From assembly GCA_028291125.1 (NCBI GenBank), contig JAQGIN010000539.1:1-10169 (forward strand): DNA of 10,169 nt, written 5' to 3'. The stretch comes from Caulobacter sp. (lineage in GTDB: Bacteria > Pseudomonadota > Alphaproteobacteria > Caulobacterales > Caulobacteraceae). Made by a program: the position numbers and the translations under genes. Below the pieces are notes generated by a model that had not been told where the DNA came from, searched no databases, and was given only the letters and a program-made list of their open reading frames with translations. Below are positions 1 to 7,746 of this stretch, one piece after another. Position 1 is the stretch's first letter, and the number at the start of each line of letters is the position of its first letter.

Positions 1-142
1 GCGTCCCGCCTCGGCCGCCCGCAAGCCGGCCGCCAAGCGCAACGCCGTGGCCGACCAGCAGGCCCGGGCCGGCGGCTTCGCCCTCGACCTGGCCCAGGGC
101 GGCCCGGACGCCGGCGACGCCGACTTCAAGGCGTACGGCTGA
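1..142 (+). CDS. Methyl-accepting chemotaxis protein, C-terminal tail (partial)
   Basis: The frame beginning at base 2 is open and ends at TGA 140-142, giving 46 residues of a protein whose body lies left of the window. The visible part is an Ala/Lys/Arg-rich flexible stretch followed by an acidic end, GGFALDLAQGG...DADFKAYG. This is the usual look of the disordered tail that follows the MCP signalling hairpin in Caulobacterales receptors. The last residues DFKAY-G fit the aromatic-x-x-aromatic tether that binds CheR (NWETF in E. coli Tar/Tsr). The stop overlaps the cheW start (TGATG), so the two are translationally coupled and the product very likely works with the CheW/CheR/CheB encoded next. 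The MCP assignment rests on tail and context only, since no signalling domain is visible. A different chemotaxis protein with a disordered tail is the alternative. Confidence 0.6.
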   Translation, partial: RPASAARKPAAKRNAVADQQARAGGFALDLAQGGPDAGDADFKAYG

Positions 143-618
143 TGTCGGGCCCCCCCTCCGAAGGCCAATACGTCACCCTGGGCCTGGGCGATGAGGTGTT
201 CGCGGCCCCCGTGGCGTTCGTCCGCGAGATCCTCGACTACCAGCCGCCGTTCGCCATTCCCGAGGGGCCGGCCTATCTGCTGGGCCTGACCGACGTTCGC
301 GGCCGCGGCACCCCGACCATCGATCTGCGCGCCAAGCTCGGCCTGCCCAGCATCGCCCCGACCGCCACCACGCGGATCCTGGTGCTGGACGTGCCGCTGG
401 CTGACCGCATGCTGTCGCTGGGCCTGGTCGCCGACCGGGTGATCGAGGTGGTGACCTTCCGGTCCGACCAGATCGAGGCGGCGCCGGACATCGGCGTGCC
501 CTGGCGCTCCGACTATATCCAGGGCGTGGTGCGTCACGGGGCCGGCTTCGTCGTGCTGTTCGACCTGGCGCGGCTGCTGACCAGCCAGGAAGCCGCGTCC
601 CTGGAACGAGCCGCCTGA
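142..618 (+). CDS. cheW: Chemotaxis coupling protein CheW
   Basis: A 158-aa protein, the standard length for single-domain CheW, the cytoplasmic adaptor linking MCP hairpins to the CheA kinase in receptor arrays. The fold signature is visible: an N-terminal strand QYVTLGLGDEVFAAPV (9-24) leading into VREIL, the core GLTDVRGRGTPTIDLRAKLG (48-67) that corresponds to the conserved loop and R/P/D-L-R segment of CheW, and the closing strand-helix DYIQGVVRHGAGFVVLFDLA (124-143). No receiver domain is attached, so it is not CheV. The ATG overlaps the upstream MCP stop as TGATG, with AAGG about 10 bases before it. cheR follows after 51 bases. The gene is therefore part of an MCP-cheW-cheR-cheB operon. 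The usual loop motif is somewhat altered (GLTDVRG for the more common VINLRG type), but nothing suggests loss of function. Confidence 0.95.
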   Translation: MSGPPSEGQYVTLGLGDEVFAAPVAFVREILDYQPPFAIPEGPAYLLGLTDVRGRGTPTIDLRAKLGLPSIAPTATTRILVLDVPLADRMLSLGLVADRVIEVVTFRSDQIEAAPDIGVPWRSDYIQGVVRHGAGFVVLFDLARLLTSQEAASLERAA

Positions 619-669
619 CACCTCCTTGGGCGCCTCGCGGCGTCATCGTAGCTTGATGGAAATCCCCTG

Positions 670-1521
670 GTGTCGACCCAAGCCCTGCACGCGCCGCCCA
701 CCGAACAGCTGAGCTCGCGCAACTTCAACCGCCTGGCCGAATTCATCCACGGCTACAGCGGCATCAAGATGCCGGCCAACAAGCGCACCATGCTCGAGGG
801 CCGCCTGCGCCGCCGGATGCGGGCGACCCGGATCGGCAACGTCAACGACTACTGCCGCTACCTGTTCGACGACGACGGCCTGGAGGCCGAGGTCGTGCAC
901 CTGATCGACGCCGTCACCACCAACAAGACCGAGTTCTTCCGCGAACCGGCCCATTTCGATTTCCTGATCAATAAGGGCCTGGCCGAGATCGCGGCCGCCG
1001 GACGGCGCGAGATCAAGGTGTGGAGCGCCGCCTGCTCGACCGGGGCCGAGCCCTACACCCTGGCCATGGTCCTGGACGAGTTCTGCGGCGCCGACCGCCG
1101 GCTGGACTATTCGATCCTCTGCACCGACATCTGCACCGAGGTGCTGGGCCAGGCGGTCTCGGGCGTGTTTTCCGAGCCGATGATCGAGCCGGTGTCGATG
1201 ACGCGGCGCCAACGCTATGTCATGCGCGCCAAGGACCAGAGCCGCGGCCAAGTGCGGATCATCCCGGAACTGCGCGCCAAGCTGACCTTCGCGCGCCTCA
1301 ACCTGATGGACGACGCCTATCCGGTCGACGCCGACATGGACATCATCTTCTGCCGCAACATCCTGATCTATTTCGACAAGGTCACCCAGGCCAAGGTGCT
1401 GAACGGCCTGTGCCGCCACCTGAGGCCGGGCGGCTATCTGTTCCTGGGCCATTCGGAATCCATCGTCGGCCTGGACCTGCCGGTGCGGCAGATCGCCAAC
1501 ACCGTGTTCCAGCGGCGGTAG
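670..1521 (+). CDS. cheR: Chemotaxis protein methyltransferase CheR
   Basis: A 283-aa S-adenosylmethionine-dependent enzyme that methylates glutamates on MCP signalling domains during adaptation. The N-terminal helical domain (about 15-75) is rich in Arg (GRLRRRMR), as expected for the receptor-contacting surface. TTNKTEFFRE (83-92) is the family signature at the domain junction. VWSAACSTGAEPY (117-129) is the SAM-binding motif I, and FCRNILIYFD (227-236) is the other hallmark. The beta-subdomain MRAKDQSRGQVRIIPEL (185-201) has the same length as the E. coli pentapeptide-binding CheR in my recollection, which fits the DFKAY tail on the MCP upstream. The start is GTG with only a weak GATGGA about 9 bases ahead; no better in-frame start is visible and the N-terminal length is normal. 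cheB begins 4 bases after the stop. Confidence 0.96.
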   Translation: MSTQALHAPPTEQLSSRNFNRLAEFIHGYSGIKMPANKRTMLEGRLRRRMRATRIGNVNDYCRYLFDDDGLEAEVVHLIDAVTTNKTEFFREPAHFDFLINKGLAEIAAAGRREIKVWSAACSTGAEPYTLAMVLDEFCGADRRLDYSILCTDICTEVLGQAVSGVFSEPMIEPVSMTRRQRYVMRAKDQSRGQVRIIPELRAKLTFARLNLMDDAYPVDADMDIIFCRNILIYFDKVTQAKVLNGLCRHLRPGGYLFLGHSESIVGLDLPVRQIANTVFQRR

Positions 1522-1525
1522 GGCG

Positions 1526-2614
1526 GTGACGCCGCCCAAAAAGATCCGGGTTCTGATCATCGACGACTCGGCGACCGTGCGTCAGACCCTGGCGGCGGTG
1601 CTGGAGACCGATCCGCAGATCGAGGTGATCGGCGTCGCCTCCGACCCGTTCGTGGCCGCCAAGCGCATCCGCGACGAGGTGCCCGACGTCATCACCCTCG
1701 ACGTCGAGATGCCGCGCATGGACGGCATCACCTTCCTGCGCAAGCTGATGGCCCAGCATCCGATCCCGGTGGTGATGTGCTCGTCCCTCACCGAGGCGGG
1801 GTCGGAGACCCTGCTGCAGGCGCTCGAGGCGGGGGCGGTGGACATCATCCTCAAGCCCAAGATGGGCGTGGCCGAGCATCTGCTGGAGTCGCGGATCCGT
1901 ATCTGCGACGCGGTCAAGGCCGCCGCCGGGGCGCGGGTCGGCGGTCGCCGTCGCGACGCCGTCACCGCCGTCCACGAGCCGGAAAAGAAGCTGACCGCCG
2001 ACGCCATGCTGCCGCCGCCCGGCGGCCGGGCCATGGCCCGCACCACCGAAACCATCGTCTGCGTCGGCGCCTCGACCGGCGGCACCGAGGCCCTGCGCGT
2101 GGTGCTCGAAGCCCTGCCCCTGGACTCGCCGGGCATGGTCATCGTCCAGCACATGCCCGAGAAGTTCACCGCCTCGTTCGCCAAGCGGCTGGACAGCTTG
2201 TGCGCCGTCGAGGTCAAGGAGGCCGAGGACGGCGACACCGTGCTGCGCGGCCGGGTGCTGATCGCCCCCGGCAACAAGCACACCCTGCTCGAGCGCAGCG
2301 GGGCCCGCTACTACGTGTCGGTGAAGGACGGCCCGCTGGTCTCGCGCCACCGGCCGTCGGTGGACGTGCTGTTCCGCTCGGCCGCGCGCTCGGCCGGGGC
2401 CAACGCCGTCGGGGTGATCATGACCGGCATGGGCGACGACGGGGCCCGCGGCCTGGAGGAGATGAAACAGGCCGGCGCCCACACCCTGGCCCAGGACGAG
2501 GCCAGCTCGGTGGTGTTCGGCATGCCCAAGGAGGCCATCGCCCGCGGTTGCGTCGACCGCGTCGTGTCGCTGTACGCCCTGACCCAGGAAATCCTCCGCG
2601 CCGCCGCGCGGTGA
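1526..2614 (+). CDS. cheB: Chemotaxis response regulator protein-glutamate methylesterase CheB
   Basis: A 362-aa two-domain enzyme that removes methyl groups from (and deamidates) MCPs when phosphorylated by CheA. The receiver domain (about 6-125) has the acidic pair D13-D14 (IIDDSATVR), phospho-acceptor D59 (LDVEMPRMDG) and the conserved Lys K110 (LKPK). A basic linker follows (about 130-170). The methylesterase domain has all three catalytic residues: Ser183 in VGASTGGTEALR, His209 in IVQHMPEKFTASF, and Asp305 in IMTGMGDDGARG. The GTG start lies 4 bases after cheR, with a poor ribosome site (AGGGCGG runs into it), so translation probably depends on coupling with cheR. It is the last gene of the operon; a hairpin element with a T5 run follows. 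It converges on the gene at 2900-4660. Confidence 0.97.
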   Translation: MTPPKKIRVLIIDDSATVRQTLAAVLETDPQIEVIGVASDPFVAAKRIRDEVPDVITLDVEMPRMDGITFLRKLMAQHPIPVVMCSSLTEAGSETLLQALEAGAVDIILKPKMGVAEHLLESRIRICDAVKAAAGARVGGRRRDAVTAVHEPEKKLTADAMLPPPGGRAMARTTETIVCVGASTGGTEALRVVLEALPLDSPGMVIVQHMPEKFTASFAKRLDSLCAVEVKEAEDGDTVLRGRVLIAPGNKHTLLERSGARYYVSVKDGPLVSRHRPSVDVLFRSAARSAGANAVGVIMTGMGDDGARGLEEMKQAGAHTLAQDEASSVVFGMPKEAIARGCVDRVVSLYALTQEILRAAAR

Positions 2615-2625
2615 TCAACTTCTGT

Positions 2626-2722
2626 CGTCATCCCGGAAACGGCGAAGCCGTTCTCCGGGACCAGGGGCGGTGCGCACGGCCCCTGGGTCCCGGCTCTTCG
2701 CTGCGCTGCGGCCGGGATGACG
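2626..2722. repeat. Composite extragenic palindrome after cheB
   Basis: A nested inverted repeat of about 97 bp. The outer arms CGTCATCCCGG (2626-2636) and CCGGGATGACG (2712-2722) are exactly complementary. An inner pair CCGGGACCAGGGGC (2655-2668) and GCCCCTGGGTCCCGG (2679-2693) matches except for one extra G. A third pair, CGAAGCCG / CGGCTCTTCG, adds to the fold. The style (CGTCATCCCGG...CCGGGATGACG) is that of dispersed alphaproteobacterial extragenic palindromes. A T5 run follows at 2728-2732, so on the + strand the element may also end cheB transcription. Confidence 0.8.
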
Positions 2723-2761
2723 GATGGTTTTTGGGCTAAGCCTGTGACGCATCCCCAACGC

Positions 2762-2856
2762 CCATCATCCCCGCGAAGGCGGGGACCCAGGTGTTTTTCG
2801 TCGAGCGCCAAGGGTTTCAGAAAAAGCCTGGGTCCCCGCCTTCGCGGGGATGATGG
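2762..2856. repeat. Perfect 30-bp inverted repeat with 35-nt loop
   Basis: The left arm 2762-2791 (starting CCATCATCCCCGCGAAGG) is the exact reverse complement of the right arm 2827-2856 (ending CGCGGGGATGATGG). The loop is 2792-2826. Each arm also holds its own mini-palindrome CCCCGC-GAAG-GCGGGG, and the loop edges (GTTTTTC and GAAAAAG) pair partly, extending the stem imperfectly. It sits between the convergent cheB and the 2900-4660 gene, 44 bases past the stop of the latter. It may act as a two-way transcript stop or mRNA-stabilising stem, or be a non-autonomous mobile palindrome. No flanking target duplication is evident. Confidence 0.85.
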
Positions 2857-2899
2857 CTTATTGAGAAGATCTTCCGGACCGGATACCGCCAGACGACTC

Positions 2900-4660
2900 T
2901 CAGAACAGCACGTCGTCCGGATCGCTCTGAACCACGGCCGCCGGCGCGGTCGTCAGGGCCAGGGCCCCGACCAGGGCCTGATGCACCTCGCGCTCCTGGG
3001 CCATGGTGTAGGCCTTGGCCAGCTTGGCCAGCAACGGCCCCAGCGTCGAACCGATATCGTTGGTGCGGACGGTCTCCGTACCGGCCATCGTCGCCAGGTC
3101 GTCCGCCACCTGATCGAGGATGGCGCCGATCTCGCGCTGGAAGTCCAGCCGCCCCGCCGCCCGCCGCAGGGAGTCGACCACGGCCGAGCCCTGCTGGGCG
3201 ACGGCGACCAGGTCGATCTCGACGGCGTCGCCGGCCTTGCGGATGCGGGCGATGGCCCCGTTGAGGACATTGGCGGCCTGGCTGCTCTCGCGGTCGCCGG
3301 CGGCGGTTTCGCCCTCGGCGTCGCGCCGTCCCAGGGCGTTGGCCTTGGCCGACAGGCCGTCCAGGGCAGTCAGGGTGTGACCGGCCGCGGTCTCCAGGTG
3401 GCTGGCGTGCTGGCGCAGCTCGATGGCGATGACGCCCAGTGGCTTGCCGGTGTCGCCGATGCGGCTGCATTTCAGCGTGGTGTTCAGGGCCATCATCTGC
3501 ACGTCGGCGCGGATGGTCTGGATGCCGGCGATCCGCTCGGTCAGCTCGCGAGCCGCCGCCGCGGCCGAATGGCCGACGTTCTCGGCGATCTGGTCGCCGG
3601 CGTCCATCTTGCCGACCAGGCCCAGGGCCTGGCCGACGGTGTTTTCCAGGCCGCGCAGGAAGCCGCCGTCGCCGCTGTCGCTGCGGCCATAGGCCAGGTC
3701 CTTGAGGCGCAGGATCTCGCTGGCGTCGCTAGCCATGCCGGCCATGTTGTCGCCGATGCGCGACACCTCGCGGTGGAAGTCCCGGGCCGTGGCCGCCAGC
3801 TGCGCCGCCAGCAGGCCGCGCACGAAGGTCTCCAGCCGCTGTCGTTGATCGGCGTCCAGACGTTCGCCGCCCTCGGGCCGGTCGAGCAGGTCCAGCCCGG
3901 TCTGGACGTGTTCGATCCGCTGGCGGGTGATGTCGCCGATCTGCAGGGCGGCCAGGGCCCCGCCGACCTTCTTCTGAACCCGGCGGGCCAGGTCGGCGAC
4001 GCTGGCCGCGACGCTGGCGATGCTCTCGTGGTGGGTGGCGACGGCGCTGGCGCTGGCCGTCAGGCCGTCGGGAACGGCGGGCACCAGCTCGCCGCAGTGG
4101 CGGCTGAGGTCCTGCTCGTGGACCAGGGCCGAGCGCAGCGCCCCGTCCAGGGCCATCAGGTCGCCGGCCAGGGCGTCCAGCCGCGTCCGGCCCAGCTCGA
4201 TGCAGTCGTAGATCTCCTGGGCGAAGACCGCGAATTCGGGGCCCGCCGCGACGATGCCGCCGGAGGTGATTTTGATGTTGATCGCGAACACCCGCAGATA
4301 GGCCAGGTGCTGGCGCATGTCGTCGATGCGGCCGCTAAGACCGTCGCTGGCCTGGACCAGGCCGTCGATGCGGCCGCGGCGCTCGGCGTGGCTGTCGGGC
4401 AGGGCGCGCAGGCTGGCCGCGGCGCTGGTCAGTTCGGCGGTGGTGGCCCGGACGGTCTCGGGATCGAGACCGGCGGTGAGCCGGTCGAGGGCGGCGATCA
4501 GCTCGCCCACGCCCTGAACGGCCTGGGACAGCACGTCGCCGGCTTCGAGGAACTTGCCCTCCACGGCCTGCCGCGCCGCCTCCAGCCGCCCGCGAAGCGC
4601 GGCGGTTTCAGGATAGGCCGACGCCGACGACGCGGCGCTCGAGGACAGTGCCAAACCCAT
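2900..4660 (-). CDS. Soluble MCP-like protein with duplicated degenerate tips and a CheZ-like helix
   Basis: A 586-aa, mostly helical protein with no signal peptide or membrane segment, so cytoplasmic. Residues 387-416, including MMALNTTLKCSRIGDTGKPL, match the MCP signalling tip in layout (compare ALNAxLEAARAGExGxGFAVVA), but the usual glutamates and EAAR core are replaced. Residues 123-150 (VFAINIKITSGG...EFAVFAQEI) are a second, more diverged tip. Each is followed about 116 residues later by a related helix: QIGDITRQRIEHV (240-252) and LDFQREIGAILDQV (505-518). The first resembles the CheZ catalytic helix (DFQDLTGQVI) and keeps the D and Q (D243, Q247); the second has lost them. The C-terminus, DPDDVLF, is acidic and ends in Phe, like the CheY-binding tail of CheZ. 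The ATG has AGGCG about 8 bases upstream. It follows the hybrid kinase by 80 bases on the same strand. Annotation pipelines would probably call it a methyl-accepting chemotaxis protein. The phosphatase idea is inference. Confidence 0.75.
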   Translation of the reverse strand: MGLALSSSAASSASAYPETAALRGRLEAARQAVEGKFLEAGDVLSQAVQGVGELIAALDRLTAGLDPETVRATTAELTSAAASLRALPDSHAERRGRIDGLVQASDGLSGRIDDMRQHLAYLRVFAINIKITSGGIVAAGPEFAVFAQEIYDCIELGRTRLDALAGDLMALDGALRSALVHEQDLSRHCGELVPAVPDGLTASASAVATHHESIASVAASVADLARRVQKKVGGALAALQIGDITRQRIEHVQTGLDLLDRPEGGERLDADQRQRLETFVRGLLAAQLAATARDFHREVSRIGDNMAGMASDASEILRLKDLAYGRSDSGDGGFLRGLENTVGQALGLVGKMDAGDQIAENVGHSAAAAARELTERIAGIQTIRADVQMMALNTTLKCSRIGDTGKPLGVIAIELRQHASHLETAAGHTLTALDGLSAKANALGRRDAEGETAAGDRESSQAANVLNGAIARIRKAGDAVEIDLVAVAQQGSAVVDSLRRAAGRLDFQREIGAILDQVADDLATMAGTETVRTNDIGSTLGPLLAKLAKAYTMAQEREVHQALVGALALTTAPAAVVQSDPDDVLF

Positions 4661-4724
4661 GAAGACGCCTGCGGTTTACGGTCAGGGAGTGTCGCGCGGC
4701 AAGTGCGAAGGTCCGGTAAAGAGC

Positions 4725-4740
4725 CGCGCTTCGGAGCGCG
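4725..4740 (-). terminator. Small hairpin just after the hybrid kinase stop (possible weak terminator)
   Basis: CGCGCT (4725-4730), loop TCGG and AGCGCG (4735-4740) form a perfect 6-bp stem directly after the kinase stop codon (4741-4743, - strand). On the - strand it is followed by GCTCTTTACC, a poor T-run. It could attenuate read-through into the MCP-like gene or protect the kinase mRNA end. It is too weak to call a full terminator. Confidence 0.35.
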
Positions 4741-6672
<1,932 letters not shown>

Positions 6673-6814
6673 GCCCACCCCCGTTCCCGCCGCTCGATGT
6701 CCGGACCGGTGACGGTCGGGCGAGCAGCCGACATTCATGACACGACGACCTGAAAGGATCCTTAAGTCGAGGGCTTCGGCGAGAGTCCTCGTCCGCCGCC
6801 GTCGATTCGGCGCC

Positions 6815-6843
6815 CTTAAACACCGGTGCGGCGATGTGACCAA
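6815..6843 (-). promoter_or_regulatory. Candidate promoter for the hybrid kinase
   Basis: On the - strand TTGGTC (6843-6838) and TTTAAG (6820-6815) are 17 bases apart, the ideal spacing for a housekeeping sigma promoter. The matches are modest (3/6 and 4/6). Transcription would start near 6808, upstream of both plausible kinase starts (6738 and 6672), which also argues that the open frame extending to 6912 is not coding. Weak evidence. Confidence 0.25.
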
Positions 6844-6930
6844 TTCGGCCGCCTCCTGCGGTCTAGCCTTTAAGCCGCGGGTTATGAACGCTTCGGACCA
6901 TTTGGTGTCCACGGCGGCGTGGTTTGACTT

Positions 6931-7130
6931 TGGAAGCTAAATTTCAAAATGAGCGATTATAGTCTTTATCTAAATCGACGTAACCTGTGTATAATCTTAA
7001 ATTAGAGTTCAAAGTGCGCAAGATTGTCGCAGCATATTGTTGCAATTTGATCCAAATCAATACCATGATTACTTGTATTTACATGCGAAGTGCATGCATT
7101 ATGTAAGTTGTAGTCATAAGTTATTTACAG
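6931..7130. promoter_or_regulatory. AT-rich divergent intergenic control region
   Basis: Counting by hand, 65 of 200 bases are G or C (about 32%), against roughly 70% in the genes on either side. It holds no credible gene. Visible elements are: TATAAT on the + strand (6990-6995) and on the - strand (6961-6956); near-identical direct repeats ATTGTCGCA (7023-7031) and ATTGTTGCA (7036-7044), 13 bp apart; inverted repeats ATTTG-ATC-CAAAT (7045-7057), CATGC-GAAGT-GCATG (7082-7096) and ATAA-G-TTAT (7116-7124); and a repeated TATTTACA (7076-7083 and 7122-7129). It is most likely the regulatory region for the operon at 7190-9738 and perhaps the kinase, with several protein-binding sites. Confidence 0.6.
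6990..6995 (+). promoter_or_regulatory. Perfect -10 hexamer (TATAAT), + strand
   Basis: TATAAT at 6990-6995 is an exact -10 consensus oriented toward the operon at 7190. The -35 region (TATCTA at 17-bp spacing, or TTTATC at 19) is poor, so activation by a bound protein would be expected if it is used. It would give a leader of about 190 bases. In a 32% GC stretch a chance match is quite possible. Confidence 0.3.
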
Positions 7131-7142
7131 TGCCCGGCCGAA

Positions 7143-7184
7143 AGGTCCCGTCACAAACCCGATCGAAAATTCGGGTGGGGACCT
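7143..7184 (+). promoter_or_regulatory. 5'-leader hairpin just upstream of the start at 7190
   Basis: AGGTCCC (7143-7149) pairs perfectly with GGGACCT (7178-7184). Inside it CCCGA (7158-7162) pairs with TCGGG (7171-7175) around the loop TCGAAAAT. The right arm contains the only purine-rich, ribosome-site-like sequence (GGGGA, 7177-7181) ahead of the ATG at 7190, so folding could mask translation initiation of the secreted protein and, by coupling, the receptor. No known riboswitch class is recognised. Confidence 0.45.
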
Positions 7185-7189
7185 AAAGA

Positions 7190-7720
7190 ATGTCACATCC
7201 AAACAGACTTGTTCGCCTGGCGGTCGCCGGGCTGGCCTTGGCCATCATCCCGCTGAGCGCCCAGGCCGATCCGGCCAAGGACCTGCAGGTGGCGGGCCGC
7301 GCCCTGACCTTCCTGGAGAACGGGCCCACCGGCAAGGGCGTGCTCGGCGTGGTCTTCGATCCGTCGAAGCCCGCCTCGGTGGCCGAGAAGAACGCCATCA
7401 TGGCCGCGCTCGGCGCCGGCTTCAGCGCCGGCGGCCTGAGTCTGTCGGGCAAGGCCGTTGAGGCCGGTGACGTCGGCGGCGTCAGCGGCGTCGTCGCGCT
7501 CTATGTCACCACCGGCGTCACCGCCGGCCCGGTCGGCGCTGCCGCCAAGGGCAAGAAGATCATCACCATCGGCTCGGACATGTCCTGCGTCACCAGCGGC
7601 GCCTGCGTGATGAGCGTCTCGGCGGATCCGAAGGTGGAGATCGTCGTCAATCGCGCCGCCGCCGCCGCGGTCGGAGCGGTCTTCAAGGCCGCCTTCCGCA
7701 TGATGATCCGCGAAGTCTGA
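7190..7720 (+). CDS. Small secreted protein, possibly YfiR/DUF4154-like
   Basis: A 176-aa protein with a clear Sec signal peptide: basic N-region (NRLVR), hydrophobic core (LAVAGLALAIIPL) and cleavage at AQA|DP (26/27). The predicted mature protein is about 150 residues and periplasmic. It has alternating strand-like segments (VLGVVFDP at 51-58, GVVALYV, KKIITIGSD at 122-130), a Cys133-x5-Cys139 pair, and a final part VEIVVNRAAAAAVGAVFKAAFRMM. This layout resembles the periplasmic regulator YfiR (DUF4154), which ends in a similar strand-helix and carries a disulfide in a comparable place, and whose relatives often precede TonB-dependent receptors of the type encoded next. The resemblance is structural and contextual; sequence identity looks low, so treat the family call as tentative. 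The stop overlaps an ATG (TGATG) leading to the receptor gene. The start has a hairpin-covered GGGGA upstream. Confidence 0.85.
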   Translation: MSHPNRLVRLAVAGLALAIIPLSAQADPAKDLQVAGRALTFLENGPTGKGVLGVVFDPSKPASVAEKNAIMAALGAGFSAGGLSLSGKAVEAGDVGGVSGVVALYVTTGVTAGPVGAAAKGKKIITIGSDMSCVTSGACVMSVSADPKVEIVVNRAAAAAVGAVFKAAFRMMIREV

Positions 7721-7746
7721 TGCCGCGCAGCCAGAAGAGACACAGC

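Noticed and set aside
1..142. C-terminus of CheA
   Set aside because: CheA ends in a CheW-like domain; this end is a disordered Ala/Lys/acidic tail with a tether motif, which fits an MCP better.
619..669. Small hairpin between cheW and cheR (CGCC-TCGC-GGCG)
   Set aside because: Four base pairs and no T-run; expected by chance at this GC content.
643..2482. Antisense frames opposite cheR and cheB
   Set aside because: CheR and CheB are certain from catalytic motifs. The opposite frames are compositional artefacts.
2626..2856. CRISPR array
   Set aside because: There are only two, non-identical, inverted (not direct) repeats and no regularly spaced spacers.
7720..7746. Receptor start at ATG 7720 (TGATG overlap)
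   Set aside because: The ATG at 7747 has AAGAGA upstream and opens directly into a standard signal peptide. The earlier start only adds nine polar residues, though it cannot be excluded.
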